Positions 37,101 through 45,232 of a DNA stretch of 64,000 nucleotides are shown here, piece after piece. Each line of letters opens with the position of its first letter. Within the stretch, counting starts at the first letter, position 1. The notes below the pieces were generated by a model, which was given only the letters and a program-made list of their open reading frames with translations, had not been told where the DNA came from and did not search any database. The position numbers and the translations under genes were made by a program. The DNA comes from Zunongwangia atlantica 22II14-10F7. Its GTDB lineage: Bacteria; Bacteroidota; Bacteroidia; Flavobacteriales; Flavobacteriaceae. The stretch is taken from assembly GCF_002094855.1 (NCBI RefSeq), contig NZ_ARYN01000012.1, forward strand, positions 1 through 64,000. The letters run 5' to 3'.

Positions 37101-37309
37101 TCACTGAAAATGGCGAGCGATTACGCCCAGATCGCTTAAATTTTGACGGCCAGTTGGTAAGCGTCATCGATTATAAAACCGGTGCTTTTGATGCTAAACA
37201 CGAGCGCCAGATCAATAATTACGGCGAAACGCTTACAAGAATGGGATTTCAGGTTGATAAGAAAATACTTGTGTACACAAACAAAGCGATTTCCCTTCGG
37301 TTTGTTTAA
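34187..37309 (+). CDS. AddA/RecB-like UvrD helicase-nuclease
   Basis: A 1040-residue superfamily 1 helicase fused to a nuclease. Walker A is NASAGSGKTFTL at about 9-20, motif II FIDEFQDTSQMQWEN, motif III GDAKQSIYRWRGG, motif V MTIHKAKGLEFPIVIYPF and motif VI NVLYVACTRPIKQLYIL. The C-terminus holds a PD-(D/E)XK nuclease: EKGEIIHDLLAE, RPDRL and VIDYKTGAF. This is the AddA layout, so it resects double-strand breaks for recombination. Its partner is probably the AddB-like protein at 40203. The start is a TTG at 34187; no ATG fits ahead of the Walker motif. Confidence 0.9.
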   Translation: MANNFTIYNASAGSGKTFTLVKSYLSLLFKSGKTDSYKNILAITFTNKAVAEMKSRIVESLYAFNKNPVPESSRALLEAVANETEHTTEEIQQKSVAILKNIIHNYAAFEVSTIDGFTHRVLRTFAKDLGLPVNFEVELDTDKILNEAVDRLINRTGNDEKLTKVLVDFSLSKADDDKSWDIGRDLLEIAKLLVNENNQFYLKQLQPKTLEDFETFSKKLKQQIKNNQAEIGQKSDQFFELIADSGIDPTDFSGQYLPKHFLKLKANETPNFTSKWIEKLEIEGILPLKKGKMALGDAIVPQILDLFIQTKKLFFSLEFYTEIGKRLTQLSLLNALNREIQEIKEERQILLISEFNPMISAQVKDQPAPFIYERLGERYQNYFIDEFQDTSQMQWENLIPLIDNKLSMESLPDETSSLMLVGDAKQSIYRWRGGKAEQFIDLSNEGNPFQIEKQVFNLPDNYRSAAEIVNFNNQFFGYAADFLGQPEYSKLFKQSAQNPKKSGSGYVNIGFIEAENREEEQEVYPEKVIEIINNLDAKDFKRSDICILTRRKSEGVAIASALNEKEIDLVSSETLLISRSPEVHFICDLLKFSITPENNELKLSIFGFLQEYLLRLEDPHSVISAKISENGTDFFSWLQDYEFDFNLDFLNEYSVYESCEYIIRSFGLVKDSNAYIQFFMDFVYETTQKDTEGIQGFLEIWEQEKEKLSIIAPQQENAVTIMTIHKAKGLEFPIVIYPFANSDFKDTRKDSLWVPNDGNLNDIPVSYINASSKMENWGEIPDALYTQLLFQNELDTLNVLYVACTRPIKQLYILSKLDLDRSGNEYPNKTSGLLIGYLKRNGIWNDEQSNYEFGEIDAPTSEEKENSGIALQHFYSSATQNQAVNIVTRSGSLWDTKQQEAIEKGEIIHDLLAEINTEKDLKPVLKNAIANGVIAEEVSDKIESLLQSIITHPELEIYFSEAVKNHNERDIITENGERLRPDRLNFDGQLVSVIDYKTGAFDAKHERQINNYGETLTRMGFQVDKKILVYTNKAISLRFV

Positions 37310-37319
37310 AAGAGATACT

Positions 37320-37327
37320 TAATTTTG
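37320..37327 (+). promoter_or_regulatory. Likely -7 box of kbl
   Basis: TAATTTTG fits TAnnTTTG, 22 bases before the ATG at 37350. A TTTG at 37301-37304 lies 15 bases upstream, shorter than the usual 19. Confidence 0.45.
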
Positions 37328-37349
37328 CCAAAAATCAAATCACCTAACT

Positions 37350-38546
37350 ATGTACGGAGCTATTAAAGAACATCTTCAAAACGAAATAGAAGAAATTAAA
37401 GATAACGGATTGTTTAAAAGAGAGCGTATCATTACGACTCCGCAAGATGCTGTTATAAAAATAAATACCGGGCAGGAAGTTATTAACTTTTGTGCCAACA
37501 ATTACCTTGGGCTTTCTTCGCATCCAGAAGTTATTCAGGCTGCAAAAGACATAATGGATACGCACGGATTCGGAATGTCCAGCGTTCGATTTATCTGCGG
37601 AACTCAGGATATCCATAAAGAATTAGAGCAAAAAATTGCCGATTTCTACGGAACTGAAGATACCATTCTTTACGCTGCTTGTTTTGATGCTAACGGCGGA
37701 ATCTTCGAACCATTGCTAACAAAGGAAGATGCGATCATTTCAGATTCGCTAAATCACGCTTCAATTATTGATGGTGTTCGCCTTTGTAAAGCAGCTCGCT
37801 ATCGTTACCAAAATGGAGACATGGCAGATCTTGAAGCACAACTTAAAGCAGCGAATGAAAATGGTGCTCGCTTTAAATTGATCGTTACCGATGGTGTGTT
37901 CTCTATGGACGGACTTGTAGCTCCGCTAGATGAAATTTGTGACCTGGCCGATAAATATGATGCGATGGTAATGATCGACGAATGTCACGCTACCGGTTTT
38001 ATTGGTGAAAAAGGAATTGGAACTTTAGAAGAGAAAAATGTTCTTGGCCGTGTAGATATTATTACCGGAACACTTGGTAAAGCGCTTGGTGGTGCAATGG
38101 GTGGTTACACAACCGCTAAAAAAGAGATAATCGAGATCTTAAGACAACGTTCAAGACCTTATTTATTCTCAAACTCTTTAGCACCTTCTATTGTAGGCGC
38201 TTCTCTAAAAGTTTTTGAATTACTTGAAAAAGATGACAGTCTAAGAAACAAACTAAAAGAAAACACCAAATATTTTAAGCAAGGGATTAAAGATGCCGGT
38301 TTTGATATTATCGATGGTGATGCTGCTATTGTACCAGTAATGCTTTATGATGCAAAACTTTCACAGGATATGGCAGATCAACTTTTAGAAGAAGGCATTT
38401 ATGTAATAGGATTTTTCTATCCGGTTGTTCCAAAAGAAAAAGCAAGAATTAGAGTTCAATTATCTACCGCTCACGAGAAAGGACATCTGGATAAAGCTAT
38501 TGCTGCATTTACAAAAGTAGGAAAAGCCTTAGGCGTAATTGATTAA
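37350..38546 (+). CDS. kbl: 2-amino-3-ketobutyrate CoA ligase (glycine C-acetyltransferase)
   Basis: A 398-residue PLP enzyme that splits 2-amino-3-oxobutyrate with CoA into glycine and acetyl-CoA, the second step of threonine breakdown. It shows [35 protein letters not shown], the PLP Asp and His in [17 protein letters not shown] and the PLP Lys in [16 protein letters not shown]. Related alpha-oxoamine synthases (BioF, serine palmitoyltransferase) are alternatives, but the end-to-end match with Kbl is good. Threonine dehydrogenase (tdh) is not adjacent. It sits between the AddA-like gene and ompA. Confidence 0.93.
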   Translation: MYGAIKEHLQNEIEEIKDNGLFKRERIITTPQDAVIKINTGQEVINFCANNYLGLSSHPEVIQAAKDIMDTHGFGMSSVRFICGTQDIHKELEQKIADFYGTEDTILYAACFDANGGIFEPLLTKEDAIISDSLNHASIIDGVRLCKAARYRYQNGDMADLEAQLKAANENGARFKLIVTDGVFSMDGLVAPLDEICDLADKYDAMVMIDECHATGFIGEKGIGTLEEKNVLGRVDIITGTLGKALGGAMGGYTTAKKEIIEILRQRSRPYLFSNSLAPSIVGASLKVFELLEKDDSLRNKLKENTKYFKQGIKDAGFDIIDGDAAIVPVMLYDAKLSQDMADQLLEEGIYVIGFFYPVVPKEKARIRVQLSTAHEKGHLDKAIAAFTKVGKALGVID

Positions 38547-38661
38547 CTCTTTTTTAGCAGACTTTAAATATATTCTTAATAAACTTATAAAATAATAGCA
38601 AAATCTATATCCAACACAACGATATCAAGTAGATTATTAAGAAAACTTTATTACCGCAAAC

Positions 38662-38692
38662 TTTGGCAATGCCGAAACACCACCTAATTTTG
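38662..38692 (+). promoter_or_regulatory. Strong Bacteroidota promoter of the OmpA gene
   Basis: TTTG (38662-38665) and TAATTTTG (38685-38692) are separated by exactly 19 bases, the best promoter match in the window, as expected for an abundant porin. The start codon is at 38725. Confidence 0.75.
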
Positions 38693-38724
38693 CTGTAATT
38701 AACACTTAAAACTAAACTATTGAT

Positions 38725-40107
38725 ATGAAACATCTTTCAAAATTACTTTTGTTATCGATGGTCGTGTTGGGTATAAGTTCTGCAAATGCACAGGATGCTA
38801 ATAACCCATGGGCTATAGGTATTGGTACGAACGCTGTCGATTTTTATCCTACAGGAAATGGCGCTCCTCTTAGTAACGGAATGTTTGACGAATATTTTAA
38901 TACTGGTGACCACTGGAACATCTTGCCATCCGTTTCACAACTTACTGTTGGGAGATACATAGGAGCTGGATTGGTTGCAGAGATCGACGGATCAATCAAT
39001 CAAATCGATCAATTCGGTGATCGTTCTGTTAACGATCTTTCTTACTACTCTGTAGATGGATCGATCAATTATTCTTTAAGAGCAATGCTAAATAACGGAT
39101 GGTTTGATCCTGTTATTGGTGTTGGTGGTGGTTACACATGGGTTGGTGACCAGGATTCAGATGATATTGAAAACTTCGACGCTCCTACTTTAAATGGTAG
39201 CTTGGGAATCAACTTTTGGTTTACAGATAATCTTGCATTATTTGTAGAGTCTAAATACAAGCACGCTTTTGAGCCAGAAATGGGACAACACTTCCAACAC
39301 AGTGCTGGTATTAAGTTCATGTTTGGTGGAACAGATACAGATGGTGACGGGATCTATGATAAAGATGACGAATGTCCTGAAACTCCAGGTCTTCCAGAAT
39401 TTAACGGATGTCCAGATTCAGATGGCGATGGAATCCCAGATAAAGATGACGAATGTCCTAACACTCCTGGTTTAGCAGAATTTAACGGATGTCCTGATAC
39501 TGATGGTGACGGAGTTCCAGATCCAGAAGACGAATGTCCAGAAACTCCAGGTTTAGCCGAGTTTAACGGATGTCCAGATTCAGATGGTGATGGCGTACCA
39601 GACAAAGATGATGAATGTCCTGATACTCCAGGTCTTCCAGAATTTAACGGATGTCCAGATTCAGACGGTGATGGTGTTCCAGATAAAGATGATGAATGTC
39701 CAGATGTTGCAGGAACTGTAGCTAATAATGGATGTCCAGAGCCTACTGCTGAAGTCGTAAAAGAATTAAACGAGTACTCTAACACTGTTTTATTCGACTT
39801 TAATAAAGCAACAATTAGAAGCGAATCTGAAGAAGCTTTAAACTCTATCGCCGATATAATGAAAGAATACGATCATACTACTTTCCATATCGAAGGTCAT
39901 ACAGATAGTGTTGGTAGTGACGATTACAACCTAAAACTTTCTAAAGAAAGAGCAGCTTCTGTAAGAGAATATCTTGTTGGAGCAGGTATTCCTGCAGATA
40001 GATTAACTTCTGAAGGTTATGGAGAAACCAGACCAATTGCAACTAACAGCACCGATGCTGGTAGACAAGAAAACAGAAGAGTTGAAATCTCTTTAGTAGA
40101 AGACTAA
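38725..40107 (+). CDS. OmpA-family porin with thrombospondin type-3 repeats
   Basis: A 460-residue outer membrane protein. Signal peptide to about residue 22 (ISSANAQ). An N-terminal beta-barrel of about 180 residues follows, ending [17 protein letters not shown] and AGIKFMFGG. Then come five 27-residue repeats of the calcium-binding type, unit [20 protein letters not shown] plus EFNGCP. The C-terminal OmpA domain (about 340-460) has the peptidoglycan-binding [20 protein letters not shown] and [10 protein letters not shown]. It links the outer membrane to the cell wall. Promoter and terminator both look strong, as for a major surface protein. Confidence 0.96.
   Translation: MKHLSKLLLLSMVVLGISSANAQDANNPWAIGIGTNAVDFYPTGNGAPLSNGMFDEYFNTGDHWNILPSVSQLTVGRYIGAGLVAEIDGSINQIDQFGDRSVNDLSYYSVDGSINYSLRAMLNNGWFDPVIGVGGGYTWVGDQDSDDIENFDAPTLNGSLGINFWFTDNLALFVESKYKHAFEPEMGQHFQHSAGIKFMFGGTDTDGDGIYDKDDECPETPGLPEFNGCPDSDGDGIPDKDDECPNTPGLAEFNGCPDTDGDGVPDPEDECPETPGLAEFNGCPDSDGDGVPDKDDECPDTPGLPEFNGCPDSDGDGVPDKDDECPDVAGTVANNGCPEPTAEVVKELNEYSNTVLFDFNKATIRSESEEALNSIADIMKEYDHTTFHIEGHTDSVGSDDYNLKLSKERAASVREYLVGAGIPADRLTSEGYGETRPIATNSTDAGRQENRRVEISLVED
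39334..39738 (+). repeat. Five in-frame 81-bp tandem repeats in ompA
   Basis: Five units of exactly 81 bp code for the 27-residue DxDGDGxxDxxDECP...GCP repeats. Units 2 to 4 are most alike at DNA level and the fifth diverges in its second half ([11 protein letters not shown]). Unit number could change by slippage or recombination. Confidence 0.92.
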
Positions 40108-40160
40108 AAACCTTTATAGGTTTACTAACAAACAATTGTTAGAAACACTATAAATCTCAA

Positions 40161-40197
40161 AAAAACGCGCTGAATGCTCAGCGCGTTTTTTATTTTT
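40161..40197 (+). terminator. Strong terminator of ompA
   Basis: A perfect 13-bp stem, AAAAACGCGCTGA (40161-40173) with TCAGCGCGTTTTT (40178-40190), loop of four, then a T-rich tail. Confidence 0.93.
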
Positions 40198-40202
40198 ATC
40201 CT

Positions 40203-42944
40203 ATGAAATCATTTATTCGTCAGGTACTCGAGCAACTTCAACAAGAAGCAACTCCAATTTCAGATTTGGTATTTGTTTTACCCAGTAAAAGAGCGGGTGC
40301 TTTTTTACTGAATGAACTTAGCCAACTTACTTCTACGACTATTTTTGCTCCCAAAATTTATAGTATAGAAGAATTTACTGAAGAGGTTTCTGGCCTAAAG
40401 TCCATAGATAATACAACTACGCTTTTCGAATTCTACGAAGTTTATCAAAAGCTTACTGAAAAGGAAGAATTAGAAAGTTTCGAAACCTTTTTAGCCTGGG
40501 CGCAAAGTTTGATTCACGATTTTAATGAAATAGACCGCTATTTAATTGATGCTGAAAAGTTTTTCGATTACCTGGCAGATATTCAGGATATCAATCATTG
40601 GTCCAGGCAAAATAGAACAGAATTGATCGAAAATTACCTAAAGTTTTGGAATCAGTTACCTCAATATTATTCGGTTTTAAAGGAAAATCTTTTTGAAAAC
40701 GAGCAAGGTTATCAGGGATTAATTTATCGTTCGGCAGCTTCAAAAATTGCAGATTATGCTGAAAAAAAATCAGCTCAAAAACATATATTCTTAGGTTTTA
40801 ACGCACTAAATTCCGCAGAACAGGTCATTTTTCAGGAATTATTACAGAAAGATTTAGCGACTGTTTTTTGGGATATAGACAATGTGTTTTTAAAAGATTA
40901 TCATCATGAAGCTTCTTTATTTATTCGGGAATATTTAAAAGACTGGCCATTTTATCAGGAAAATCCGCTTAATCCGGGAATCGAAGAATATCGCGAAGAA
41001 AAAGACATCGCAATTACCGGAATTCCTAAAAATATTGGGCAGGCAAAATATTTAGCTGAACTACTTGCAGATAAAAGTGAAGCCGAATTAGAAAAAACAG
41101 CCATCGTTTTAGGCGATGAAAGTTTACTATTACCCATTTTGAACAGTTTACCGCCCAACGTAAGAGATTTGAACATTACGATGGGATTTCCACTGAAAAA
41201 CGCACCGGTAACTTCTTTATTTAATTCACTTTTTGATCTACATAGCAAATCGGGTTCAAGCTATTACTATAAAAATGTAATTGCGATCATTAACCACCCT
41301 TCGCTGCATCAAATTTTAAAACCATACGCTTCAGCATTTATTCAGAAGATTAATAAAGAGAACACGGTATACCTAAAATTCGATGATATTGAAGCTAATT
41401 TTCCAGAAGAACTAAAAGAATTTATTGGCTGGTGTTTTAAAAGTTGGGAGAATTCGGCCAAAATCGCCATCAAGAATTTTCAGAATATCGTTTTCAGTAT
41501 AAAAAACAATTTAAAAGAAGCTCAGGCAGGTAAACTTCAACTAGAATTTTTATACCATTTTCATAAACTGTTTAACCAGCTTCAAACTTTAAATCACACC
41601 TATCCGCACATTAATAGTTTAACGGCCTTGCGTAATTTTTATAATGAAATTATGAGCACGCAAAGTTTAGATTTCCAGGGAAGGCCGTTTAAAGGTTTGC
41701 AACTTATGGGAATGTTAGAATCCCGCGCGCTGGATTTTGAAAATGTGATTATAACATCGGTTAACGAAGGTACTTTACCTTCAGGAAAATCGAATAATTC
41801 GTTTATTCCTTACGACCTTAAAAAGTCCTATAATCTGCCAACGTATCGTGAAAAAGATGCGGTGTACACTTATCACTTTTACCGACTCTTACAACGGGCT
41901 AAAAAAGTGACCTTACTTTATAATACGGAGAGTGGCGGATTAAATTCCGGAGAAAAAAGTAGATTTTTAACTCAGTTGGAGATTGAAAAACAAACTAAGC
42001 ACAATTTAAATATCAATACTGTTTCGCCCAAAGTACCCAAAGTAAGTAACGAGTTGAAGGTAATCGAGAAAACCCCGGCGATGATCGAAAAATTAAAAAG
42101 TCTCGCAAATTATGGATTTTCACCTTCAGCATTAACCAGTTACATTAGAAATCCTTTAGATTTTTATTATCAATACGTTCTTGGTGTTAAAGAGGAAGAG
42201 GAAGTTGAAGAAACCGTGGCTTACAATACGCTGGGAACGGTAATTCATGATAGTTTAGAGGAATTTTACCAGCCGTTAGAAGGGCAAATCTTAACTGAAG
42301 CGCATATTCTGGATTTTAGAAAACGTATTGGCCAGGAAGTCGCTACTCAGTTTCATAAAACCTATACAAAATCACCAATTTTACAGGGAAAAAACTACCT
42401 GATCTTTGAAATTGCCAAGCGCTATCTTTCCAATTTTTTAGATTTTGAAAGTGATCGTTTAAAAAATGGAGAGGAAATAAAAATCCTTAAGATTGAAAAA
42501 AACTTGAGGTCGAAAATCGATATTTCTGCGCTTAATTTTCCGGTCTACATAAAAGGAATGGTAGACCGCGTAGAAAATTGTAACGGTATCACCAGAATTA
42601 TTGACTATAAAACTGGAAAGGTAGAACAAAGTAAAATAGAAATTGTAGATTGGGAAGACATCACTACAGATTACGACAAGTATAGCAAGAGTTTTCAGGT
42701 ACTTGCTTACGCTACCATGATGAAAAACGAAGAAAGTATTACACTGCCGGTAGAAGGCGGAATAATTTCTTTTAAAAACCTGAAATCTGGTCTCCTAAAA
42801 TTTGCCAAAAAAGAAAATTCAAGAAGCAGAAACAAAGATTATTCGATTACAGAAGACACTTTTTTAGCTTATGAAGACCAATTAAAAAAATTAATTACTG
42901 AAATTTGCAATCCGGCGATTCCATTCACCGAAAAAGAGATTTAG
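40203..42944 (+). CDS. AddB-like PD-(D/E)XK nuclease with inactive helicase part
   Basis: A 913-residue protein. The N-terminus LVFVLPSKRAGAFLLNEL is the degenerate Walker region of AddB/RecC-like proteins, the middle has GLQLMGMLESRALDFENVII, and the C-terminus is a RecB-like nuclease: LGTVIHDSLEEFY, IKGMVDRV and RIIDYKTGKVEQ with later FQVLAYA. The Cys residues of the AddB iron-sulfur cluster are missing; the usual CPF after the nuclease start reads NPLDFYYQYVLGV, and there is no C-terminal Cys cluster. Probable partner of the AddA-like protein at 34187. It begins four bases after the ompA terminator. Confidence 0.85.
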   Translation: MKSFIRQVLEQLQQEATPISDLVFVLPSKRAGAFLLNELSQLTSTTIFAPKIYSIEEFTEEVSGLKSIDNTTTLFEFYEVYQKLTEKEELESFETFLAWAQSLIHDFNEIDRYLIDAEKFFDYLADIQDINHWSRQNRTELIENYLKFWNQLPQYYSVLKENLFENEQGYQGLIYRSAASKIADYAEKKSAQKHIFLGFNALNSAEQVIFQELLQKDLATVFWDIDNVFLKDYHHEASLFIREYLKDWPFYQENPLNPGIEEYREEKDIAITGIPKNIGQAKYLAELLADKSEAELEKTAIVLGDESLLLPILNSLPPNVRDLNITMGFPLKNAPVTSLFNSLFDLHSKSGSSYYYKNVIAIINHPSLHQILKPYASAFIQKINKENTVYLKFDDIEANFPEELKEFIGWCFKSWENSAKIAIKNFQNIVFSIKNNLKEAQAGKLQLEFLYHFHKLFNQLQTLNHTYPHINSLTALRNFYNEIMSTQSLDFQGRPFKGLQLMGMLESRALDFENVIITSVNEGTLPSGKSNNSFIPYDLKKSYNLPTYREKDAVYTYHFYRLLQRAKKVTLLYNTESGGLNSGEKSRFLTQLEIEKQTKHNLNINTVSPKVPKVSNELKVIEKTPAMIEKLKSLANYGFSPSALTSYIRNPLDFYYQYVLGVKEEEEVEETVAYNTLGTVIHDSLEEFYQPLEGQILTEAHILDFRKRIGQEVATQFHKTYTKSPILQGKNYLIFEIAKRYLSNFLDFESDRLKNGEEIKILKIEKNLRSKIDISALNFPVYIKGMVDRVENCNGITRIIDYKTGKVEQSKIEIVDWEDITTDYDKYSKSFQVLAYATMMKNEESITLPVEGGIISFKNLKSGLLKFAKKENSRSRNKDYSITEDTFLAYEDQLKKLITEICNPAIPFTEKEI

Positions 42945-42950
42945 AAGCTT

Positions 42951-43850
42951 ATGGAGATTACTAAAAAAAAGAATATTCAGATTGAAGGAAAACACAATAA
43001 ACCTATTCTTTGTGATGTGTTTTTTCAGGACGATCAAAAACCAAAACCGGTAGTTATATTTTGCCACGGCTACAAAGGTTTTAAAGATTGGGGTGCTTGG
43101 GATAAAATGGCTGAAACTTTTGCTGAAAAAGGTTATTTTTTCGTGAAATTTAATTTTTCTCACAATGGGACAACCCCAGAAAATCCAACCGAATTTTTAA
43201 ATATCGAAGCTTTTGGAGATAACAATTATTGCATCGAATTAGATGATTTGCAATCTGTAATCGACTGGATTTTATTGCCAGATTTTGCTGATGCCATTCA
43301 AATAGATGTAAGCCATATTAATCTTGTTGGCCATTCTCGTGGCGGGGCGATCGCAATTTTAAAAGCTGCAAACGAAAAACGTATCACCAGACTGGTAACA
43401 CTGGCGGCACCAACAGATCTTGGCGCTAAATTCCCAACAGGAAAAGACCTTGAAAAATGGGAAAAGAAAGGAGTACAATACATCGTAAATACGCGTACCA
43501 AACAACAGCTGCCACACCATTACCAATTTTATAAAAACTATAAAGAAAACAAAGAGCGTCTAAATGTGAAGAACGCTACCAAAAAGCTGGAAATCCCTCA
43601 TTTAATTGCACACGGAAGCAACGATACTACAGTTTCTATTTCCTGCTCTGGTGAATTGTTCGAGTGGAGCCCAATTTCAAAATTATTACTAGTAGAAAAT
43701 GCTAACCATGTATTTGAAGCTTCTCATCCCTGGGAAAAAGAAGAACTACCAGAGAAATTTCAATATTTATTAGATAGAACCTTCCCGTTTATTGCTGCAG
43801 ACGTTCAGGATCTAATTGACGAATATGGTGATACAGATGATGATAACTAG
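42951..43850 (+). CDS. Alpha/beta hydrolase
   Basis: A 299-residue serine hydrolase. The nucleophile is Ser129 in LVGHSRGGAIAI, the acid is likely the Asp in IAHGSNDTTVS, and the His is in VENANHVFEASHPW. The oxyanion region is VVIFCHGYKGFKDWGAW. No signal peptide. It resembles dienelactone hydrolase and S9 peptidase-like esterases; the substrate is unknown. It starts six bases after the AddB-like gene and likely shares its transcript, with a terminator after it. Confidence 0.88.
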   Translation: MEITKKKNIQIEGKHNKPILCDVFFQDDQKPKPVVIFCHGYKGFKDWGAWDKMAETFAEKGYFFVKFNFSHNGTTPENPTEFLNIEAFGDNNYCIELDDLQSVIDWILLPDFADAIQIDVSHINLVGHSRGGAIAILKAANEKRITRLVTLAAPTDLGAKFPTGKDLEKWEKKGVQYIVNTRTKQQLPHHYQFYKNYKENKERLNVKNATKKLEIPHLIAHGSNDTTVSISCSGELFEWSPISKLLLVENANHVFEASHPWEKEELPEKFQYLLDRTFPFIAADVQDLIDEYGDTDDDN

Positions 43851-43887
43851 AAAATTGAATTAAAATATTTGATCGAATCCTAGATCT

Positions 43888-43929
43888 AACCTCCTCCTTC
43901 TCCCACGACTGTAGGAGGTTTCTTTTTTT
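43888..43929 (+). terminator. Terminator of the alpha/beta hydrolase gene
   Basis: AACCTCCT (43888-43895) pairs with AGGAGGTT (43913-43920), then TCTTTTTTT. Confidence 0.85.
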
Positions 43930-43945
43930 GTTATGCTTTAGAAAG

Positions 43946-43953
43946 TATCTTTG
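43946..43953 (+). promoter_or_regulatory. Likely -7 box of the secreted-protein gene
   Basis: TATCTTTG fits TAnnTTTG, 18 bases before the ATG at 43972. Confidence 0.45.
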
Positions 43954-43971
43954 AACAAAATTTGATGAAAA

Positions 43972-44547
43972 ATGAACCGATTTTTAATCCTCTTTCTTCT
44001 AATAGGTATTTCTGCAAATGCTCAATTTAACGAGAAAGGCAATTTATATTACGAAGAAACAATTAAGGCCGAAGCCAAAACTCAACTTCAAATCAAAGAA
44101 AAATTGCATGAATGGCTTTTGGCAGAATTCGATCCATCTAATATAAAAGCTTCAAAAAACACGGAAGTTGAGATGATCGCAGATATTAGTTCTAAAATTG
44201 AAATAAAACAGGGAAACGCCAGTATCCCCATGGATATTTACTTCGGAATTTTAAGCAGTTTTAAAGACAACGAGTTTAGCATTCAGCTAAGTCATATCGA
44301 TATTGGCCCAACGCAAACCCCGGTTAAAATTAACTTTCCAGATTTCGATGCTTTTAAAGATGAAATGCAGGAAACGGTAAACCGACTAAGTGGTGACGCA
44401 AAAGCAAAAAACCAGGCTATTCTGGATGATGAAGAAAAAATAAAAAGCATTTATAATCGTGGATTGCAAAATCACGATGATATGCTTGCTTCAGTAAAAG
44501 AATATATCGCAGGTTTAGTAGAAAGATTAAAAACTTATATCAAATAA
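43972..44547 (+). CDS. Secreted protein of unknown function
   Basis: A 191-residue protein with a clear signal peptide (MNRFLILFLLIGISANAQ), so it acts in the periplasm or outside. Residues 20-150 alternate short strands and helices (YYEETIKAEAKTQLQIKEKL, IKQGNASIPMDIYFGILSSF), and the end is a helical, charged tail. The opening (a conserved YYxEx then a helix ending in WLxxxF) faintly recalls DUF4468, but I am not sure. It is a single gene between a terminator and a tRNA. Confidence 0.7.
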   Translation: MNRFLILFLLIGISANAQFNEKGNLYYEETIKAEAKTQLQIKEKLHEWLLAEFDPSNIKASKNTEVEMIADISSKIEIKQGNASIPMDIYFGILSSFKDNEFSIQLSHIDIGPTQTPVKINFPDFDAFKDEMQETVNRLSGDAKAKNQAILDDEEKIKSIYNRGLQNHDDMLASVKEYIAGLVERLKTYIK

Positions 44548-44549
44548 AA

Positions 44550-44571
44550 AACCCCGCAAAATTGCGAGGTT
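44550..44571. terminator. Bidirectional terminator, secreted-protein gene and tRNA-Ala
   Basis: AACC-C-CGCAA pairs with TTGCG-A-GGTT around a two-base loop. It is three bases beyond the 3' end of the tRNA (minus strand) and just after the stop of the plus-strand gene, with A/T runs on both sides. Confidence 0.75.
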
Positions 44572-44574
44572 TTG

Positions 44575-44648
44575 TGGAGAATATCGGAGTCGAACCGATG
44601 ACCTTTTGGCTGCCAGCCAAACGCTCTAGCCAGCTGAGCTAATCCCCC
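44575..44648 (-). tRNA. tRNA-Ala (GGC anticodon)
   Basis: On the minus strand 74 bases fold as a cloverleaf: acceptor GGGGGAT with ATTCTCC, D arm GCTC...GAGC, anticodon stem TTTGG with CCAAA around CTGGCAG (anticodon GGC), and T arm ATCGG-TTCGACT-CCGAT. The acceptor holds the G3-U70 pair that marks alanine tRNAs. The CCA end is not encoded. It stands alone, not in a tRNA cluster or rRNA operon. Confidence 0.95.
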
Positions 44649-44704
44649 GTTTGATGCAAGCAAATTTATAAATTTTATCCAAATAAAAAAGTTTTTTAAA
44701 GCTA

Positions 44705-45208
44705 ATGATAAGACCCGCACTTCCCGAAGACCTTGCCGAGATAAAACTCCTTACTGAACGTTGCGCTGAAGCTATGGCAGATAAAGGGATTTTTCAATGG
44801 AACGAGCACTATCCATCTAAAGAAAAACTAGCTGCAGATATTCAAAAAAAGGAATTATTTAAGCTCACAAATATCGAAAATGAGATTATGGGTATTATTG
44901 TTTTATCTCCAGAAATGGATGAAGAATATATTCCTATTAAATGGCTTACCACAAATAAAAATAATATTTATGTGCACCGCCTGGCCACAGATCCTACTTT
45001 TTGGGGATTAGGAAACGGTAAAAAATTAATGGATTTTGCTGAAGATTTTGCACATAAAAACGAATATGCTTCAGTTCGTCTGGATACTTTTAGCCAGAAT
45101 AAAAGAAACCATCGATTTTACGAATCCAGGGGCTATAAAAGATTAGGAGACATCTTTTTCCCAAAGCAAAGCGAACATCCATTTCACTGCTACGAATTGG
45201 TACTTTAA
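44705..45208 (+). CDS. GNAT-family N-acetyltransferase
   Basis: A 167-residue acyltransferase. It starts MIRPALPEDLAEIKLLTERC as GNAT proteins do, with the acetyl-CoA loop VHRLATDPTFWGLGNGKKLM (the Q/RxxGxG/A motif as WGLGNG) and the C-terminal RFYESRGYKRLGDIFF. The substrate is unknown; small-molecule or protein amines are possible. It starts 25 bases upstream of the MATE gene. Confidence 0.88.
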   Translation: MIRPALPEDLAEIKLLTERCAEAMADKGIFQWNEHYPSKEKLAADIQKKELFKLTNIENEIMGIIVLSPEMDEEYIPIKWLTTNKNNIYVHRLATDPTFWGLGNGKKLMDFAEDFAHKNEYASVRLDTFSQNKRNHRFYESRGYKRLGDIFFPKQSEHPFHCYELVL

Positions 45209-45232
45209 AAAAACTATCTATTTTTTACCAAT

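Noticed and set aside
39334..39738. CRISPR-like periodic repeat
   Set aside because: The repeats are contiguous and coding, without spacers, and no cas genes are present.
39354..39785. A 143-codon minus-strand frame rich in Ser, Gly and Pro
   Set aside because: It is the antisense of the five ompA repeats; its own periodic sequence follows from the repeat DNA.
44535..44720. A 61-codon minus-strand open frame
   Set aside because: It runs straight through the tRNA-Ala gene; the peptide with LAQLARAFG and QPKGHRFDSD is the well-known translation of a tRNA and is not a protein.
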